Source: Crocinitomicaceae bacterium (GTDB lineage Bacteria > Bacteroidota > Bacteroidia > Flavobacteriales_D > Crocinitomicaceae). From it: a stretch of 64,000 nucleotides of DNA. The notes under the pieces are model-generated. The model did not search any database. It was not told where the DNA came from and saw only the letters and a list, made by a program, of their open reading frames with translations. The position numbers and the translations under genes were made by a program. The DNA lies in the NCBI GenBank assembly GCA_017983465.1, contig JAGOBK010000004.1, forward strand, positions 1 through 64,000. The letters run 5' to 3'. Shown here in pieces: positions 26,065-35,808 of the stretch; position 1 is the first letter of the stretch, and every line of letters begins with the position of its first letter.

Positions 26065-28371
26065 ATGAAAAAATACTTATTTGCATTTTTTTGCATTCTT
26101 CAAGGACACATTTTCGCACAATTATCTGGTGTTGTTATAGACAAAGAATCAAAAGTTGTCATCTCTCAAGTCTCTGTGAAATCCTCTGAAAACGAAAAGG
26201 TGGAGACGAATTCATATGGGACCTTTATCATTCCTGTAAAAAAATTACCTGTTACCCTGTATTTTCAGAAAAAAGGATTTGAAGTGGATTCCATTCGAAT
26301 TCAACAATTGGGATATGTGAATATGTCCTTAGCAGTACTTTCGCAAGATGTGAAAACCGTTGTTGTTACGTCGGGAAAACGGAACCAAAACATTGAAGAG
26401 ATTCCTATTTCCATTGAAATCTTAAAACCGGCACTCATCGCAAACAAAGGATTTACGAATCTGGAACAAGCGGTGAATCAAAGTCCGGGTGTATTTACCA
26501 TGGATGGGCAAGTCAGTATTCGAGGAGGTGGAGGATATGCCTACGGAGCAGGTAGTCGTGTCATGTTGTTATGGAATGGAATTCCTATGCTCTCTCCGGA
26601 TGTTGGAGATGTAAAATGGAATGCTGTACCCATGGAACAAGCTTCGCAAATTGAAATTTTGAAAGGGGCTTCGTCGGTACTTTATGGCAGTGGAGCGTTG
26701 AACGGAATTATTGCACTAACGGAAAAGGAAGCAAAACCTGAAGGTCAATTAACCATGAAATACCAGTCGGGAGTTTACGGTGATCCAAAACGAAGTTCCA
26801 TGACTTGGTGGAATAGAAATCCTACAAGTCATTTGCTCGATGTCTATTATGGAAAATCAAAAGGAAGATTGGGTTATACCATCGGCGTGAACGGACTCAT
26901 CGATGAAGGTTACCGCGAAGGAAACGACGAAAAACGTGCGCGCATCAATGGTTCCCTTTACTATTTCCCTAAGAAATATCCGAAAATGAAGTTGGGAATG
27001 AGTTATCAATTTCAATGGCAGGACAAAGGAGTTTTTATCCTTTGGAAAAACGATTCAATGGGATACCAAGCGCTTGAAAACACCTTGAGTCGTCAACGAG
27101 CTATTCGCTTAAATGTGGATCCGTATCTAAAGTTTATCGATAAACACGATAATAAACATTATTTGCGAACACGTTATTACTTGGTCACAACGGGAAATTC
27201 GGACAAAGTTTACGATGCCTCCTTTGCTGAGATGTATTACGCCGATTATAACATCCAGAAAAAAATCGGCAACACGAACCTCATTTCTGGATTCATGAAT
27301 ATGACCAATAAGGTTACAAGTTACGTTTTTGACAATCACCTAAGTAACAATTTAGCCTTGTATGAGCAGGTGGAAATGAAACTTAAAAAACTCGATTTAA
27401 CCGCCGGACTCAGATTGGAATTTTGTCAGTTGGATAAATCGAAACCTGAGACCCAATTCGTCATTTCAGATAAATTTACTTCTCCGGTTTACCCTATTTT
27501 TCGCTTGGGAACACATTATGCGATCAATAAGGCATCGCATTTGAGAGCATCCTTTGGACAAGGAATCCGTTTTCCCTCGGTTGCGGAACGTTACATTTCG
27601 GCTTCCGTAGGTAGTGTGCGTATTTTTAGAAATCCCGATTTGCGACCAGAAACAGGATGGAATAGTGAAATTGGTTGGAAGCAAATTCTCAAGTTTGGAA
27701 AATGGATGGGCATGATCGATGTCGCTGGATTTGTCAATCAATATAGTAATATGACCGAATTCTCATTCGGTGTTTATAAGCCTGATACCATGGCTTTTTT
27801 ACAAACAAGTAATCCGAATGCCATTAATTACCTTTACAATTGGGTTGGTTTTCAAGCTCAGAATGCCGAAAAAGCACGAATTACAGGATTGGAGTTTTCG
27901 TTTAATAGCTCTGGGAAAATCGGAAATGTAGAAGTGGTTTCCTTGCTTGGGTATACGTACATGAATCCAATTAGTCTAAATAACGACCCCATTTATAGAG
28001 CATCATTCTCCGATACTTCAACGAATATGTTAAAATACCGTTTTAATCATTTGGCGAAGGCGGATGTTCAAGCGAGCTATAAAAAGTGGAGTATTGGTGG
28101 ATCAATGCGCTACAATAGTTTCATGAAAAACATTGACCGAGCTTTTGAAGTGGGTGTTTTGGGAACAGAATTGCTCGTAGGAATGCAGCATTATCGCCAA
28201 CAATACAATAAAGGTGTTTTTGTCTTCGATGCCCGCCTAAGTTACGAGTTGAAAAAAGGAATAAAGTTGAATTTTATTGCGAACAACTTTTTAAATGCAG
28301 AATATGCCTCGCGCCCAGGGGACCTTCAGGCACCAAGGAATTTCACGCTTCAGTTACAGTACGATTTATAA
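26065..28371 (+). CDS. TonB-dependent receptor with carboxypeptidase-like domain (paralogue 1)
   Basis: 768 aa. A signal peptide (residues 1-18) is followed by a carboxypeptidase regulatory-like beta-sandwich (about 19-100), a TonB plug (about 115-220, with SIRGGGGYAYGAGSRVMLL and ILKGASSVLYGSGALNG) and a long outer-membrane barrel ending in aromatic LQYDL. Substrate unknown; no SusD partner gene or iron/heme signature is present. It is closely similar to the next gene along its whole length, so the pair arose by tandem duplication. Confidence 0.92.
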   Translation: MKKYLFAFFCILQGHIFAQLSGVVIDKESKVVISQVSVKSSENEKVETNSYGTFIIPVKKLPVTLYFQKKGFEVDSIRIQQLGYVNMSLAVLSQDVKTVVVTSGKRNQNIEEIPISIEILKPALIANKGFTNLEQAVNQSPGVFTMDGQVSIRGGGGYAYGAGSRVMLLWNGIPMLSPDVGDVKWNAVPMEQASQIEILKGASSVLYGSGALNGIIALTEKEAKPEGQLTMKYQSGVYGDPKRSSMTWWNRNPTSHLLDVYYGKSKGRLGYTIGVNGLIDEGYREGNDEKRARINGSLYYFPKKYPKMKLGMSYQFQWQDKGVFILWKNDSMGYQALENTLSRQRAIRLNVDPYLKFIDKHDNKHYLRTRYYLVTTGNSDKVYDASFAEMYYADYNIQKKIGNTNLISGFMNMTNKVTSYVFDNHLSNNLALYEQVEMKLKKLDLTAGLRLEFCQLDKSKPETQFVISDKFTSPVYPIFRLGTHYAINKASHLRASFGQGIRFPSVAERYISASVGSVRIFRNPDLRPETGWNSEIGWKQILKFGKWMGMIDVAGFVNQYSNMTEFSFGVYKPDTMAFLQTSNPNAINYLYNWVGFQAQNAEKARITGLEFSFNSSGKIGNVEVVSLLGYTYMNPISLNNDPIYRASFSDTSTNMLKYRFNHLAKADVQASYKKWSIGGSMRYNSFMKNIDRAFEVGVLGTELLVGMQHYRQQYNKGVFVFDARLSYELKKGIKLNFIANNFLNAEYASRPGDLQAPRNFTLQLQYDL

Positions 28372-28433
28372 TTTCGAGCCGAACACACGAAATTCTCTTT
28401 GAATTCGTTATTTTCACATCCTACTACGTTATT

Positions 28434-30818
28434 ATGAATAAATTATTTTTCGCTTCGCTTTTCACCTTGTTCACGTTTTTGGTTCAAGGTCAAATCACCG
28501 GAACTGTTTTCAGTTCAGAAGATAATCAAGCGCTTCAAAATGTAAAAGTCATTTCCTCTGATGGACAAAAAACCCTAACGAATTACGCAGGAGAATTTAC
28601 ATTGACTCCGGCAAAGTATCCAGTTAAAGTCATTGTCTCGATGATTCAGTTTGTCAATGATACAATTGACATTAAATCCGCTGGACCAATCACCATTTTG
28701 TTAAAAACAAGAACCAAGGACGAGTCAACTGTCGTTGTCAGTGCGGGAAAACGCAAGCAAGCGATTGAAGAAATTCCTGTCTCCATGGAAATCATCAAGC
28801 CCCAACTCATCGATAACAAAGGAATCACGGACTTAGAACAAGCGGTGGATCAAACACCAGGAGTTTACACCATGGATGGTCAAGTTAGTATTCGCGGTGG
28901 ATCAGGGTTTGCTTACGGAACTGGAAGCCGAGTCTTGCTTTTGTGGAACGGAATGCCTTTGCTTTCCGGTTATGCTGGAGATACTCAGTGGAATGCCATT
29001 CCAATGGAACAAGCATCTCAAATTGAGGTAATGAAAGGCGCATCTTCCGTGCTTTACGGCAGTGGGGCCTTAAACGGAGTCATTGCTTTGGCGGAAAAAG
29101 AACCAAAATCAACGCCAGAGACGAAAATTAAAATCCAAAATGGAATCTATGGAGATCCAGCTAGAGCAAGTCTAAAATGGTGGGATAAGTCACCCATGTT
29201 TCAGCAAGTGGAGGCATATCATTCCAAAATGAATCGCTACATGGGGTATACAATTTCCACGACGCTGTTTAAAAATGATGGGTACCGTCAAGGCGAGATT
29301 GAAAACCGTGCTCGTGTAAGTGGAACCATTTATTTTCGTCCAAAAACGGCTACTCGTTTGAAAGCCGGAATTGGCTACAATTATCAAGCACAAAAGACAG
29401 GGAGTTTTTTAATCTGGCAAAGTGACTCGCTGGGATATGTCCCAAGTGGCGGTGCAGATACGAGCAATGCTGCTTCCACGCTTACATACAACTTTGGCCA
29501 ACGTTTATTTGTGGATCCGTACGTGAAATTCATTGATAAAAAGAATAATTTACACCATTTGAAAACGCGTGTTTATTATGCGCGAAATACCAACATCAAC
29601 AATCCAAGTCAAAGCAATGGAGCGGTGATCTATTTTTCTGATTACTCTATTCAAAAGCAATTTAAAAATGGTGGAACGCTCACCTCAGGAGCATCGAACA
29701 TTTACAATGTTGTAACGTCAAATTTATTTGGTGATCACAATTCTGAAAACCTTGCACTCTATTCACAACTTGAATTGCATAAAGGCAAATGGGACTTTAG
29801 CGCAGGTGCACGTTTGGAATATTTCCAAATGGATGGAAAAAGTGGCGATACGGATTTTATGATTTCTGAAAAGAAGAACATTAAAATTCCTTTTTACCCG
29901 ATTCTTCGCACAGGGATTCATTATCAAGCAGCGAAGTTTACGCATTTACGGGCGTCCTTTGGTCAAGGGATTCGCTATCCTTCCGTAGCTGAACGATACA
30001 CTCAAACATCCGTTGGCGCCTTGAATATTTTCCCGAATCCATTTTTGACGCCGGAAATTGGTTGGGCAGGAGAAATTGGCATCAAACAGGGAGTAAAAAT
30101 TGGATCATGGAAAGGATTTATTGACCTTGCAGCATTTGTGAATCAATATAGCAATATGATGGAATTTTCTTTTGTGTATTTTAATCCAATTTCACAAAAA
30201 CCATTAAATCCCATTAATCCAAGTCCGGAGGATATTACTTTCTTAACTAGTGGTAATTACAATGTAGGTGACTGGGTTGGATTCCAGGCCCAAAATGTAG
30301 AGAAAGCCAGAATTTCAGGCTTGGACTTTTCCTTCAATTCCATGGGTAAATTAGGTGATGTGGAATTAATTTCTCTTCTTGGATATACCTACATGAATCC
30401 GATTAGTTTAAATAGCAATAATCTCTATACAGCTACCTATTCTGATACAACGACGAATATGTTGAAATACCGATTTAAGCATTTAGCAAAAGCAGATATT
30501 GAAGCCAATTACAAAAATTGGAGTTTTGGCGTTTCCTCCCGCTACAATAGTTTCATGAGAAACATCGATCGTGTTTTTGAATCGGACTTGGATCCGGCGG
30601 TGAACAGCACCGTTTACATCCTTCCTGGACTGAAAGAATATAGACAACAGCACAATAAAGGGAATGTCGTTTTTGATGCGCGCATCGCTTATAAAATCAA
30701 CGAGAATTTTCGCGTGAGCTTCATTGCAAACAATTTATTGAATGCAGAATATTCAAGTCGACCTGGTGATATTCAGCCACCGAGAAACTTTATCGCACAA
30801 CTACAAATGAAATTTTAA
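28434..30818 (+). CDS. TonB-dependent receptor with carboxypeptidase-like domain (paralogue 2)
   Basis: 794 aa, same architecture as the preceding gene: signal peptide 1-19, carboxypeptidase-regulatory domain, plug (SIRGGSGFAYGTGSRVLLL, VMKGASSVLYGSGALNGV) and barrel. Shared stretches run to the C-terminus (FIANNLLNAEYSSRPGD against FIANNFLNAEYASRPGD), and the differences cluster in putative extracellular loops, which would alter ligand choice. The stop overlaps the kdsB start (TAATG), an odd coupling of a receptor to lipid A core synthesis. Confidence 0.92.
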   Translation: MNKLFFASLFTLFTFLVQGQITGTVFSSEDNQALQNVKVISSDGQKTLTNYAGEFTLTPAKYPVKVIVSMIQFVNDTIDIKSAGPITILLKTRTKDESTVVVSAGKRKQAIEEIPVSMEIIKPQLIDNKGITDLEQAVDQTPGVYTMDGQVSIRGGSGFAYGTGSRVLLLWNGMPLLSGYAGDTQWNAIPMEQASQIEVMKGASSVLYGSGALNGVIALAEKEPKSTPETKIKIQNGIYGDPARASLKWWDKSPMFQQVEAYHSKMNRYMGYTISTTLFKNDGYRQGEIENRARVSGTIYFRPKTATRLKAGIGYNYQAQKTGSFLIWQSDSLGYVPSGGADTSNAASTLTYNFGQRLFVDPYVKFIDKKNNLHHLKTRVYYARNTNINNPSQSNGAVIYFSDYSIQKQFKNGGTLTSGASNIYNVVTSNLFGDHNSENLALYSQLELHKGKWDFSAGARLEYFQMDGKSGDTDFMISEKKNIKIPFYPILRTGIHYQAAKFTHLRASFGQGIRYPSVAERYTQTSVGALNIFPNPFLTPEIGWAGEIGIKQGVKIGSWKGFIDLAAFVNQYSNMMEFSFVYFNPISQKPLNPINPSPEDITFLTSGNYNVGDWVGFQAQNVEKARISGLDFSFNSMGKLGDVELISLLGYTYMNPISLNSNNLYTATYSDTTTNMLKYRFKHLAKADIEANYKNWSFGVSSRYNSFMRNIDRVFESDLDPAVNSTVYILPGLKEYRQQHNKGNVVFDARIAYKINENFRVSFIANNLLNAEYSSRPGDIQPPRNFIAQLQMKF

Positions 30819-31549
30819 TGAAAGTACTTGGAATCATCCCGGCTCGATTTGCATCCTCACGTTTTCCGGGAAAACCATTGATTGACCTAAAGGGAAAGTC
30901 CATGATACAAAGGGTTTATGAAGGCGCGTCAAAGTCGAACTCATTAACTAAAATCGTTGTCGCGACTGATGATCAGCGGATTGTTGATGAGGTTCTTCGC
31001 TTTGGCGGAAATGTATGCCTAACAAACGAGTCACACCAAAGTGGAACAGATCGCTGCGCGGAAGTAGCGGCATTAAATCCTGGTTTCGATGTGGTCATTA
31101 ACATTCAAGGAGATGAGCCATTAGTGAATCCGCTGCAACTAGATCAACTCCTCAGCGCATTCAATCATCCCAATGTCAACATTGCCACCTTGGGAATTCC
31201 TACAAGCGATGAAGCAGATTTGTTGAATCCCAACAGAATAAAAATTGTTCTTGATCATCAGGAAAACGCCCTTTATTTTAGTCGAAGTTGTGTGCCAAAT
31301 ACACATCACTTCAAAGGAGAATATGTATCGAATTATCCATTCCTCCGACACATTGGCTTGTACGCATATAGGGCAAGTACTTTGGCGCAAATTTGCCAAT
31401 TGACACCAACAGCATTAGAGAAAATGGAATCTTTGGAGCAATTGCGTTGGATGTACCATGGATATCCAATTAAAGTTGTTCAAACGAGCATAGAAACACC
31501 CAACATCGACACTCCTGAAGATGTGGAGAATGTACTTCGGTTTTTGTAA
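30818..31549 (+). CDS. kdsB: 3-deoxy-manno-octulosonate cytidylyltransferase
   Basis: 243 aa, standard length. The nucleotide-binding N-terminus IIPARFASSRFPGKPL is diagnostic; VATDDQRIVDEV, SGTDRCAEVA and INIQGDEPLV complete the active site. It makes CMP-Kdo from CTP and Kdo for lipopolysaccharide inner-core synthesis in the cytoplasm. The start codon shares a base with the stop of the TonB receptor gene. Confidence 0.96.
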   Translation: MKVLGIIPARFASSRFPGKPLIDLKGKSMIQRVYEGASKSNSLTKIVVATDDQRIVDEVLRFGGNVCLTNESHQSGTDRCAEVAALNPGFDVVINIQGDEPLVNPLQLDQLLSAFNHPNVNIATLGIPTSDEADLLNPNRIKIVLDHQENALYFSRSCVPNTHHFKGEYVSNYPFLRHIGLYAYRASTLAQICQLTPTALEKMESLEQLRWMYHGYPIKVVQTSIETPNIDTPEDVENVLRFL

Positions 31550-31565
31550 TTCCATCTTTCTTTTG

Positions 31566-31573
31566 TAAATTTG
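31566..31573 (+). promoter_or_regulatory. -7 box TAAATTTG, four bases before ATG
   Basis: Perfect TAnnTTTG ending four bases before the ATG at 31578, with a TTTTTG at 31543-31548 as -33 element, spaced by about 17-19 bases. Transcription should begin at or next to the start codon. Confidence 0.65.
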
Positions 31574-31577
31574 GTAA

Positions 31578-32615
31578 ATGATCCCATTTGAAGAAGTCAT
31601 TTGTCAACTAATTTTGCGCCATAATTGCGTGGTGCTGCCAAATTTTGGTGGATTTGTATCGAAAACTATTTCGGCTCAAATCGACTTTGAAAAAGGAATT
31701 CTTCAAGCCCCATACAAACAACTTTTATTCAACCGTAATCTGATCAACGATGATGGATTGGTATTGGCAGAATATGCACGTTTGAATGGACTTTATTACC
31801 AAGAAGGTGTCAGTCAATTGACCGATTTCACCGGTAAATTAAATGCGGATTTAGCACAAGGAAAGCAAGTGAGTATTCCGAAGCTAGGGGTGTTCTCTAA
31901 AGATGCGGATGGAATCGTACGATTCGAACAAGACAGACATTTTAATTTGCTCTTGAGTTCATATGGTTTATCGAACGTGACTTTTGTTCCAAATCCGGTT
32001 CAAGAGGAAACACCGATTATTCAATTCGTTCCTGAAGCTACAGAAATTCAAACACTTAAAAATCCAACGAAATTCTGGAAGTATGCTGCAGCGGCTTGTT
32101 TGTTGCCCTTTGCTTTCTATTCGTTTTGGATTCCAATGAAAACAGATGTTTTACATTCTGGACTCATTTCCTACAAGGACTTTAATCCTTTGCGAGGTAA
32201 AATAGCGGTACAATACGCAGAAAAACAATTAACTCCGTTTGACAAAGTTGTCCTGAGTGAATCTAAAATTGACGCGCAACTTTCCGCTGTACAACCAGGT
32301 GAAATCGGACTTTATCAATACGATGAATCGACCGTTTTTGCAGTGAAAGTTCCAAAAGTTGAATTGAAGCCAGTGCTCATCGAGCAAGAAATTATTTCAT
32401 CAAACTTCGAATACGTTGTTGGGTGTTTTTCTGATGAGCGAAATGCAAACAACTTTGTACAAAAACTTCAAGCAGATGGATTTAACGCGCACATTTTACC
32501 AGGAGGGACACTCATTCGTGTAAGTGCGGGTTCAGCTGCTAATCAAAGTGAAATTCAAGCCATCCAATCGAAAGTAAGTTCCAAAGGAATTGAAGGTTGG
32601 ATTTGTAAACAATAA
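31578..32615 (+). CDS. HU (CCDC81-type)/SPOR-domain membrane protein
   Basis: 345 aa. The N-terminal region (about 1-140) resembles the bacterial HU-CCDC81 fold: CVVLPNFGGFVSK, LLFNRNLINDDGLV, VSIPKLGVFSKD. A single membrane helix follows at about residues 165-188, and a SPOR domain closes the protein (about 270-345; YVVGCFSDERNANNFVQKLQ). SPOR domains bind denuded glycan strands at division sites, while the N-terminal part would be cytoplasmic, so it may link the septal wall to the cell interior. It leads an operon with the C1 peptidase. Confidence 0.85.
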   Translation: MIPFEEVICQLILRHNCVVLPNFGGFVSKTISAQIDFEKGILQAPYKQLLFNRNLINDDGLVLAEYARLNGLYYQEGVSQLTDFTGKLNADLAQGKQVSIPKLGVFSKDADGIVRFEQDRHFNLLLSSYGLSNVTFVPNPVQEETPIIQFVPEATEIQTLKNPTKFWKYAAAACLLPFAFYSFWIPMKTDVLHSGLISYKDFNPLRGKIAVQYAEKQLTPFDKVVLSESKIDAQLSAVQPGEIGLYQYDESTVFAVKVPKVELKPVLIEQEIISSNFEYVVGCFSDERNANNFVQKLQADGFNAHILPGGTLIRVSAGSAANQSEIQAIQSKVSSKGIEGWICKQ

Positions 32616-32623
32616 ACCAACAC

Positions 32624-33817
32624 ATGAAAAGAACAATTAAATTTTTGTTGCCAATCTTTTTTGGCGCGACGATGTCATTGGCACAAGTTACCAATGCTGA
32701 AGGGAGTAAATACCAATTTCAAAAAGTTGTCCATTTAGATGCGACACCTGTTCAAAGCCAAGGGAAAACAGGAACATGTTGGTCCTTTTCAGGGATGTCC
32801 TTTTTTGAATCAGAATTAATGCGCTTAGGTGTAGGTAAAAACATTGTGCTTTCCGAAATGTATACCGTTCGAAAAGCCTATGAAATGAAAGCGGAAAAGT
32901 ACATTCGCATGGATGGAAAAACGAATTTTGGTGAAGGTGGAGCATTCCATGACATCCCATTAGTGATTCGTAAATATGGAATCGTTCCTTATGATTTTTA
33001 TACAGGATTGGAAAAAACAGAAACATACAATCATGGGGAGATGTTTACTGAGTTGAATAAAATCATGCAGGACATCCTACCGAAATTAGGTGCACCTGAA
33101 GGAATTTCGGATTCTTGGAAGAAAGACTACAATTACATTCTTGACAAAAACATCGGAAAAGATGTGAAAGAGTTTGAATGGGAAGGTAAAAAGTATACAC
33201 CGAAATCGTTTGCTGAACACTTGCAGTTGAACATGGATAATTACATTTCACTTACATCGTTTACAAATCACGAAATGTACAAAAAATGCCTACTAGAAAT
33301 TCCAGATAACTGGGCATGGGGCGAAAGTTACAATGTGGGCATGAATGATTTAGTGGAAGTCACAATTGACGCTTTGAAAAATGGATATACAATTGCCTGG
33401 GGCGCTGATGTTTCCGAGAAAGGATTTAGCTTCCGAAATGGAATCGCGATTGTTCCAGCAGATCCAAAAAGCGTTGAAGTAGTAGGGAAAGATGAGAAAA
33501 ACTTCAATACTGCCGGTGCTGAACGTAAATCAAATGCTTTTTCAGAGCCAACAAAAGAATTGAAAATCACAGAGGAATTGCGTCAAGAGGCTTACGATAA
33601 TAAAACAACCACAGACGATCACGGAATGCACATTGTTGGATTGTATACAGATCAAAATGGCGTGAATTATTTCCTAGTTAAAAATTCATGGGGAACATCC
33701 AACTATCCGAAAGGTTACTTGTACGTTTCTGAAAACTACTTCAAATACAAAACGATTAACATCTACTTACACAAAGATGGTGTTAAAAAAGATGTTCGTT
33801 CAAAATTGAATTTGTAA
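32624..33817 (+). CDS. Exported C1 family aminopeptidase (PepC/bleomycin hydrolase-like)
   Basis: 397 aa. A signal peptide (residues 1-20, ending SLAQ) is followed by a papain-fold enzyme with the catalytic triad spread as in PepC: Cys in GKTGTCWSFSG, His in DDHGMHIVGLY and Asn in FLVKNSWGTSNYPKG. PepC/BLH proteins are usually cytoplasmic self-compartmentalising hexamers, whereas this one is predicted to be exported. It lies eight bases behind the HU/SPOR gene, so it is likely cotranscribed. Confidence 0.9.
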   Translation: MKRTIKFLLPIFFGATMSLAQVTNAEGSKYQFQKVVHLDATPVQSQGKTGTCWSFSGMSFFESELMRLGVGKNIVLSEMYTVRKAYEMKAEKYIRMDGKTNFGEGGAFHDIPLVIRKYGIVPYDFYTGLEKTETYNHGEMFTELNKIMQDILPKLGAPEGISDSWKKDYNYILDKNIGKDVKEFEWEGKKYTPKSFAEHLQLNMDNYISLTSFTNHEMYKKCLLEIPDNWAWGESYNVGMNDLVEVTIDALKNGYTIAWGADVSEKGFSFRNGIAIVPADPKSVEVVGKDEKNFNTAGAERKSNAFSEPTKELKITEELRQEAYDNKTTTDDHGMHIVGLYTDQNGVNYFLVKNSWGTSNYPKGYLYVSENYFKYKTINIYLHKDGVKKDVRSKLNL

Positions 33818-33868
33818 CTATTATTGGCAAGAAATTTGCGTTAAATACGTGTCTTTAAATTACTTGTT

Positions 33869-34699
33869 ATGAAAAAAATTGTTTTTTTTAGTTTGGGCAT
33901 TTCTCTTTTACTAGGTGCCTGTGGTAAGTTTCGCTACGATAAAGATCAATCGTCTGAAGTGAACTATAAAGTGGAATCCGCTTTTGATGAAATGACCAAT
34001 ATTTCTGATCAAGCTATTACCGGAAACATGGTTTATTACAAAAACGGAGATGTAATTGTGCGTCATCCTGGAGATAAACCGTTAACTCAAAAAACAGCTT
34101 GCAATGTGATCATCACGATTGATACGATAGGATCACTAAAAACGGTTACGGTTGATTATGGTTCGAGTAACTGCGATTGCAATGATGGAAAAACACGCCG
34201 AGGTAAAATCATTACCACATTTACCGGTTTCTATCATGCTCAAGGGACAATCATCACGCATACTCCGGTAGACTACTATGTAAATGACATTAAAATTGAA
34301 GGAACCAAGACCGTTGAAAATATGGGCTTAAATACATCAGGTCAACCTTATTTTAATGTGCAAATTGATGGAATTGCAACCTTGACTTCAGGCGAAACAG
34401 TTAACTATTCATCGACACGTGTTCGAACTTGGACAGCGGGAAACAACACTTTTTTCAATCGTTTCGATGATGAATACGACATTACAGGCACAGCAACTGG
34501 TACATTTTCATCCGGTGGTGGCTATACTTCTTTAACGACAAATCCGGTGCACATAAAAGTTGGATGTGGTTTCCCCGTAAGTGGAACCATTGAAATCACT
34601 CCTCAAAACCACCCACTTCGCGTAGTTGATTACGGTAGCGGAATGTGTGATGCCACATTTACGGTTACGGTTAATGGTCAAACATATACTTTCAACTAG
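33869..34699 (+). CDS. Hypothetical lipoprotein
   Basis: 276 aa. The lipobox LLGAC (Cys18) predicts lipidation. The mature protein is beta-rich with paired cysteines in VDYGSSNCDCNDGKTRRG and VVDYGSGMCD, motifs that recur in both halves and suggest a repeated subdomain built around 'VDYGS-x-x-C'. No function is known. It ends before a strong terminator. Confidence 0.75.
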   Translation: MKKIVFFSLGISLLLGACGKFRYDKDQSSEVNYKVESAFDEMTNISDQAITGNMVYYKNGDVIVRHPGDKPLTQKTACNVIITIDTIGSLKTVTVDYGSSNCDCNDGKTRRGKIITTFTGFYHAQGTIITHTPVDYYVNDIKIEGTKTVENMGLNTSGQPYFNVQIDGIATLTSGETVNYSSTRVRTWTAGNNTFFNRFDDEYDITGTATGTFSSGGGYTSLTTNPVHIKVGCGFPVSGTIEITPQNHPLRVVDYGSGMCDATFTVTVNGQTYTFN

Positions 34700-34721
34700 T
34701 TAACTATTTGATATTCAATAA

Positions 34722-34760
34722 AAAAAGTGTTCAAAGTGTCATTTGAACACTTTTTCTTTT
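34722..34760 (+). terminator. Strong intrinsic terminator
   Basis: Perfect 14-bp stem AAAAAGTGTTCAAA / TTTGAACACTTTTT (34722-34735 / 34742-34755) with a six-base loop and T-rich tail. It ends the lipoprotein transcript and insulates gapA. Confidence 0.9.
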
Positions 34761-34789
34761 TAATTGTTATTTATTTCGTGACGGTTGTG

Positions 34790-34797
34790 TAATTTTG
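34790..34797 (+). promoter_or_regulatory. -7 box TAATTTTG of gapA
   Basis: Perfect TAnnTTTG, 21 bases before the gapA ATG, with TTG (34764-34766) 23 bases upstream. Confidence 0.6.
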
Positions 34798-34818
34798 TAT
34801 GTATAAATACTTCGAAAA

Positions 34819-35808
34819 ATGAAAAAGGTTGGTGTAAATGGTTTTGGTCGAATTGGACGTTGTTTTACGCGTATTGCTTTACTTGATCCTCAAGTAGATG
34901 TCGCTTTAGTCAATGATTTAGCTGATGTCAAGACACTTGCCCATTTATTGAAATATGACTCGATTCATGGAAATCTTTCTTTGTCCTTTGAAATCAAAGG
35001 GAATGAATTGCATTTTTCCAATGGAAAGAAAATCACGTTTATTAGTGAACGAAACCCTGAACTCATTCCATGGGCTGAACATGGAGTAGAAACCGTTTTG
35101 GAATCTACCGGACTTTTCTTAACCCGTGAAGCTGCATCTAAACACCTCGTTGGTGGTGCAAAAAATGTCATTATCTCAGCACCTGCGAACGATGAAGATA
35201 TTCCTTCTGTTGTAATGGGTGTAAATGATGATGAAGTTGATTTTTGCGATGAAGTGATTTCCAATGCATCATGTACGACAAATAACGCAGCTCCAATGGT
35301 CAAAGTTCTGAAATCCTTAATGGATATTGAAGTTGCATATATTTCTACAGTTCACAGTTATACATCCGACCAACGCTTGCATGATGCGCCTCACAAAGAC
35401 TTACGTCGTGCTCGTGCTGCAGCCAATAGCATCATTCCGACCTCAACTGGAGCAGCAAAAGCGATCACACGTATTTTCCCAGATTTGAAGGGTAAAATTA
35501 CGGGTGGAAGTTTCCGTGTTCCTGTTTGTGATGGATCAGTAACCGAATTAACCTTGGTGACAAAGTCCAATGTAACTGTTGAACAAATCAACGCCGCGAT
35601 GAAATTAGCGAGCGAAACAGACATGAAAGGAATCCTTGGTTATACGGAAGATCCAATTGTTTCCTGTGATGTCATCGGAAGTTCATACAGCTGTCTTTTC
35701 GATGCCGAATTAACAACGGTATTCAACGGATTAGTGAAAGTGGTGGGTTGGTACGATAACGAAGCGGGATATTCCAACCGCCTCGTAGATGTCGTGAAAG
35801 CCAATTAA
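34819..35808 (+). CDS. gap: Glyceraldehyde-3-phosphate dehydrogenase, type I
   Basis: 329 aa. The NAD site [16 protein letters not shown] is at the N-terminus, the substrate-binding KYDSIHG follows, and the catalytic cysteine lies in [17 protein letters not shown]; this differs from the common SCTTNCLAP by carrying NN in place of NC. The inorganic-phosphate motif [13 protein letters not shown] is intact. It catalyses the NAD-dependent phosphorylating step of glycolysis. Its 3' end overlaps pgk, the next enzyme in the pathway, by four bases, tail to tail. Confidence 0.95.
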   Translation: MKKVGVNGFGRIGRCFTRIALLDPQVDVALVNDLADVKTLAHLLKYDSIHGNLSLSFEIKGNELHFSNGKKITFISERNPELIPWAEHGVETVLESTGLFLTREAASKHLVGGAKNVIISAPANDEDIPSVVMGVNDDEVDFCDEVISNASCTTNNAAPMVKVLKSLMDIEVAYISTVHSYTSDQRLHDAPHKDLRRARAAANSIIPTSTGAAKAITRIFPDLKGKITGGSFRVPVCDGSVTELTLVTKSNVTVEQINAAMKLASETDMKGILGYTEDPIVSCDVIGSSYSCLFDAELTTVFNGLVKVVGWYDNEAGYSNRLVDVVKAN

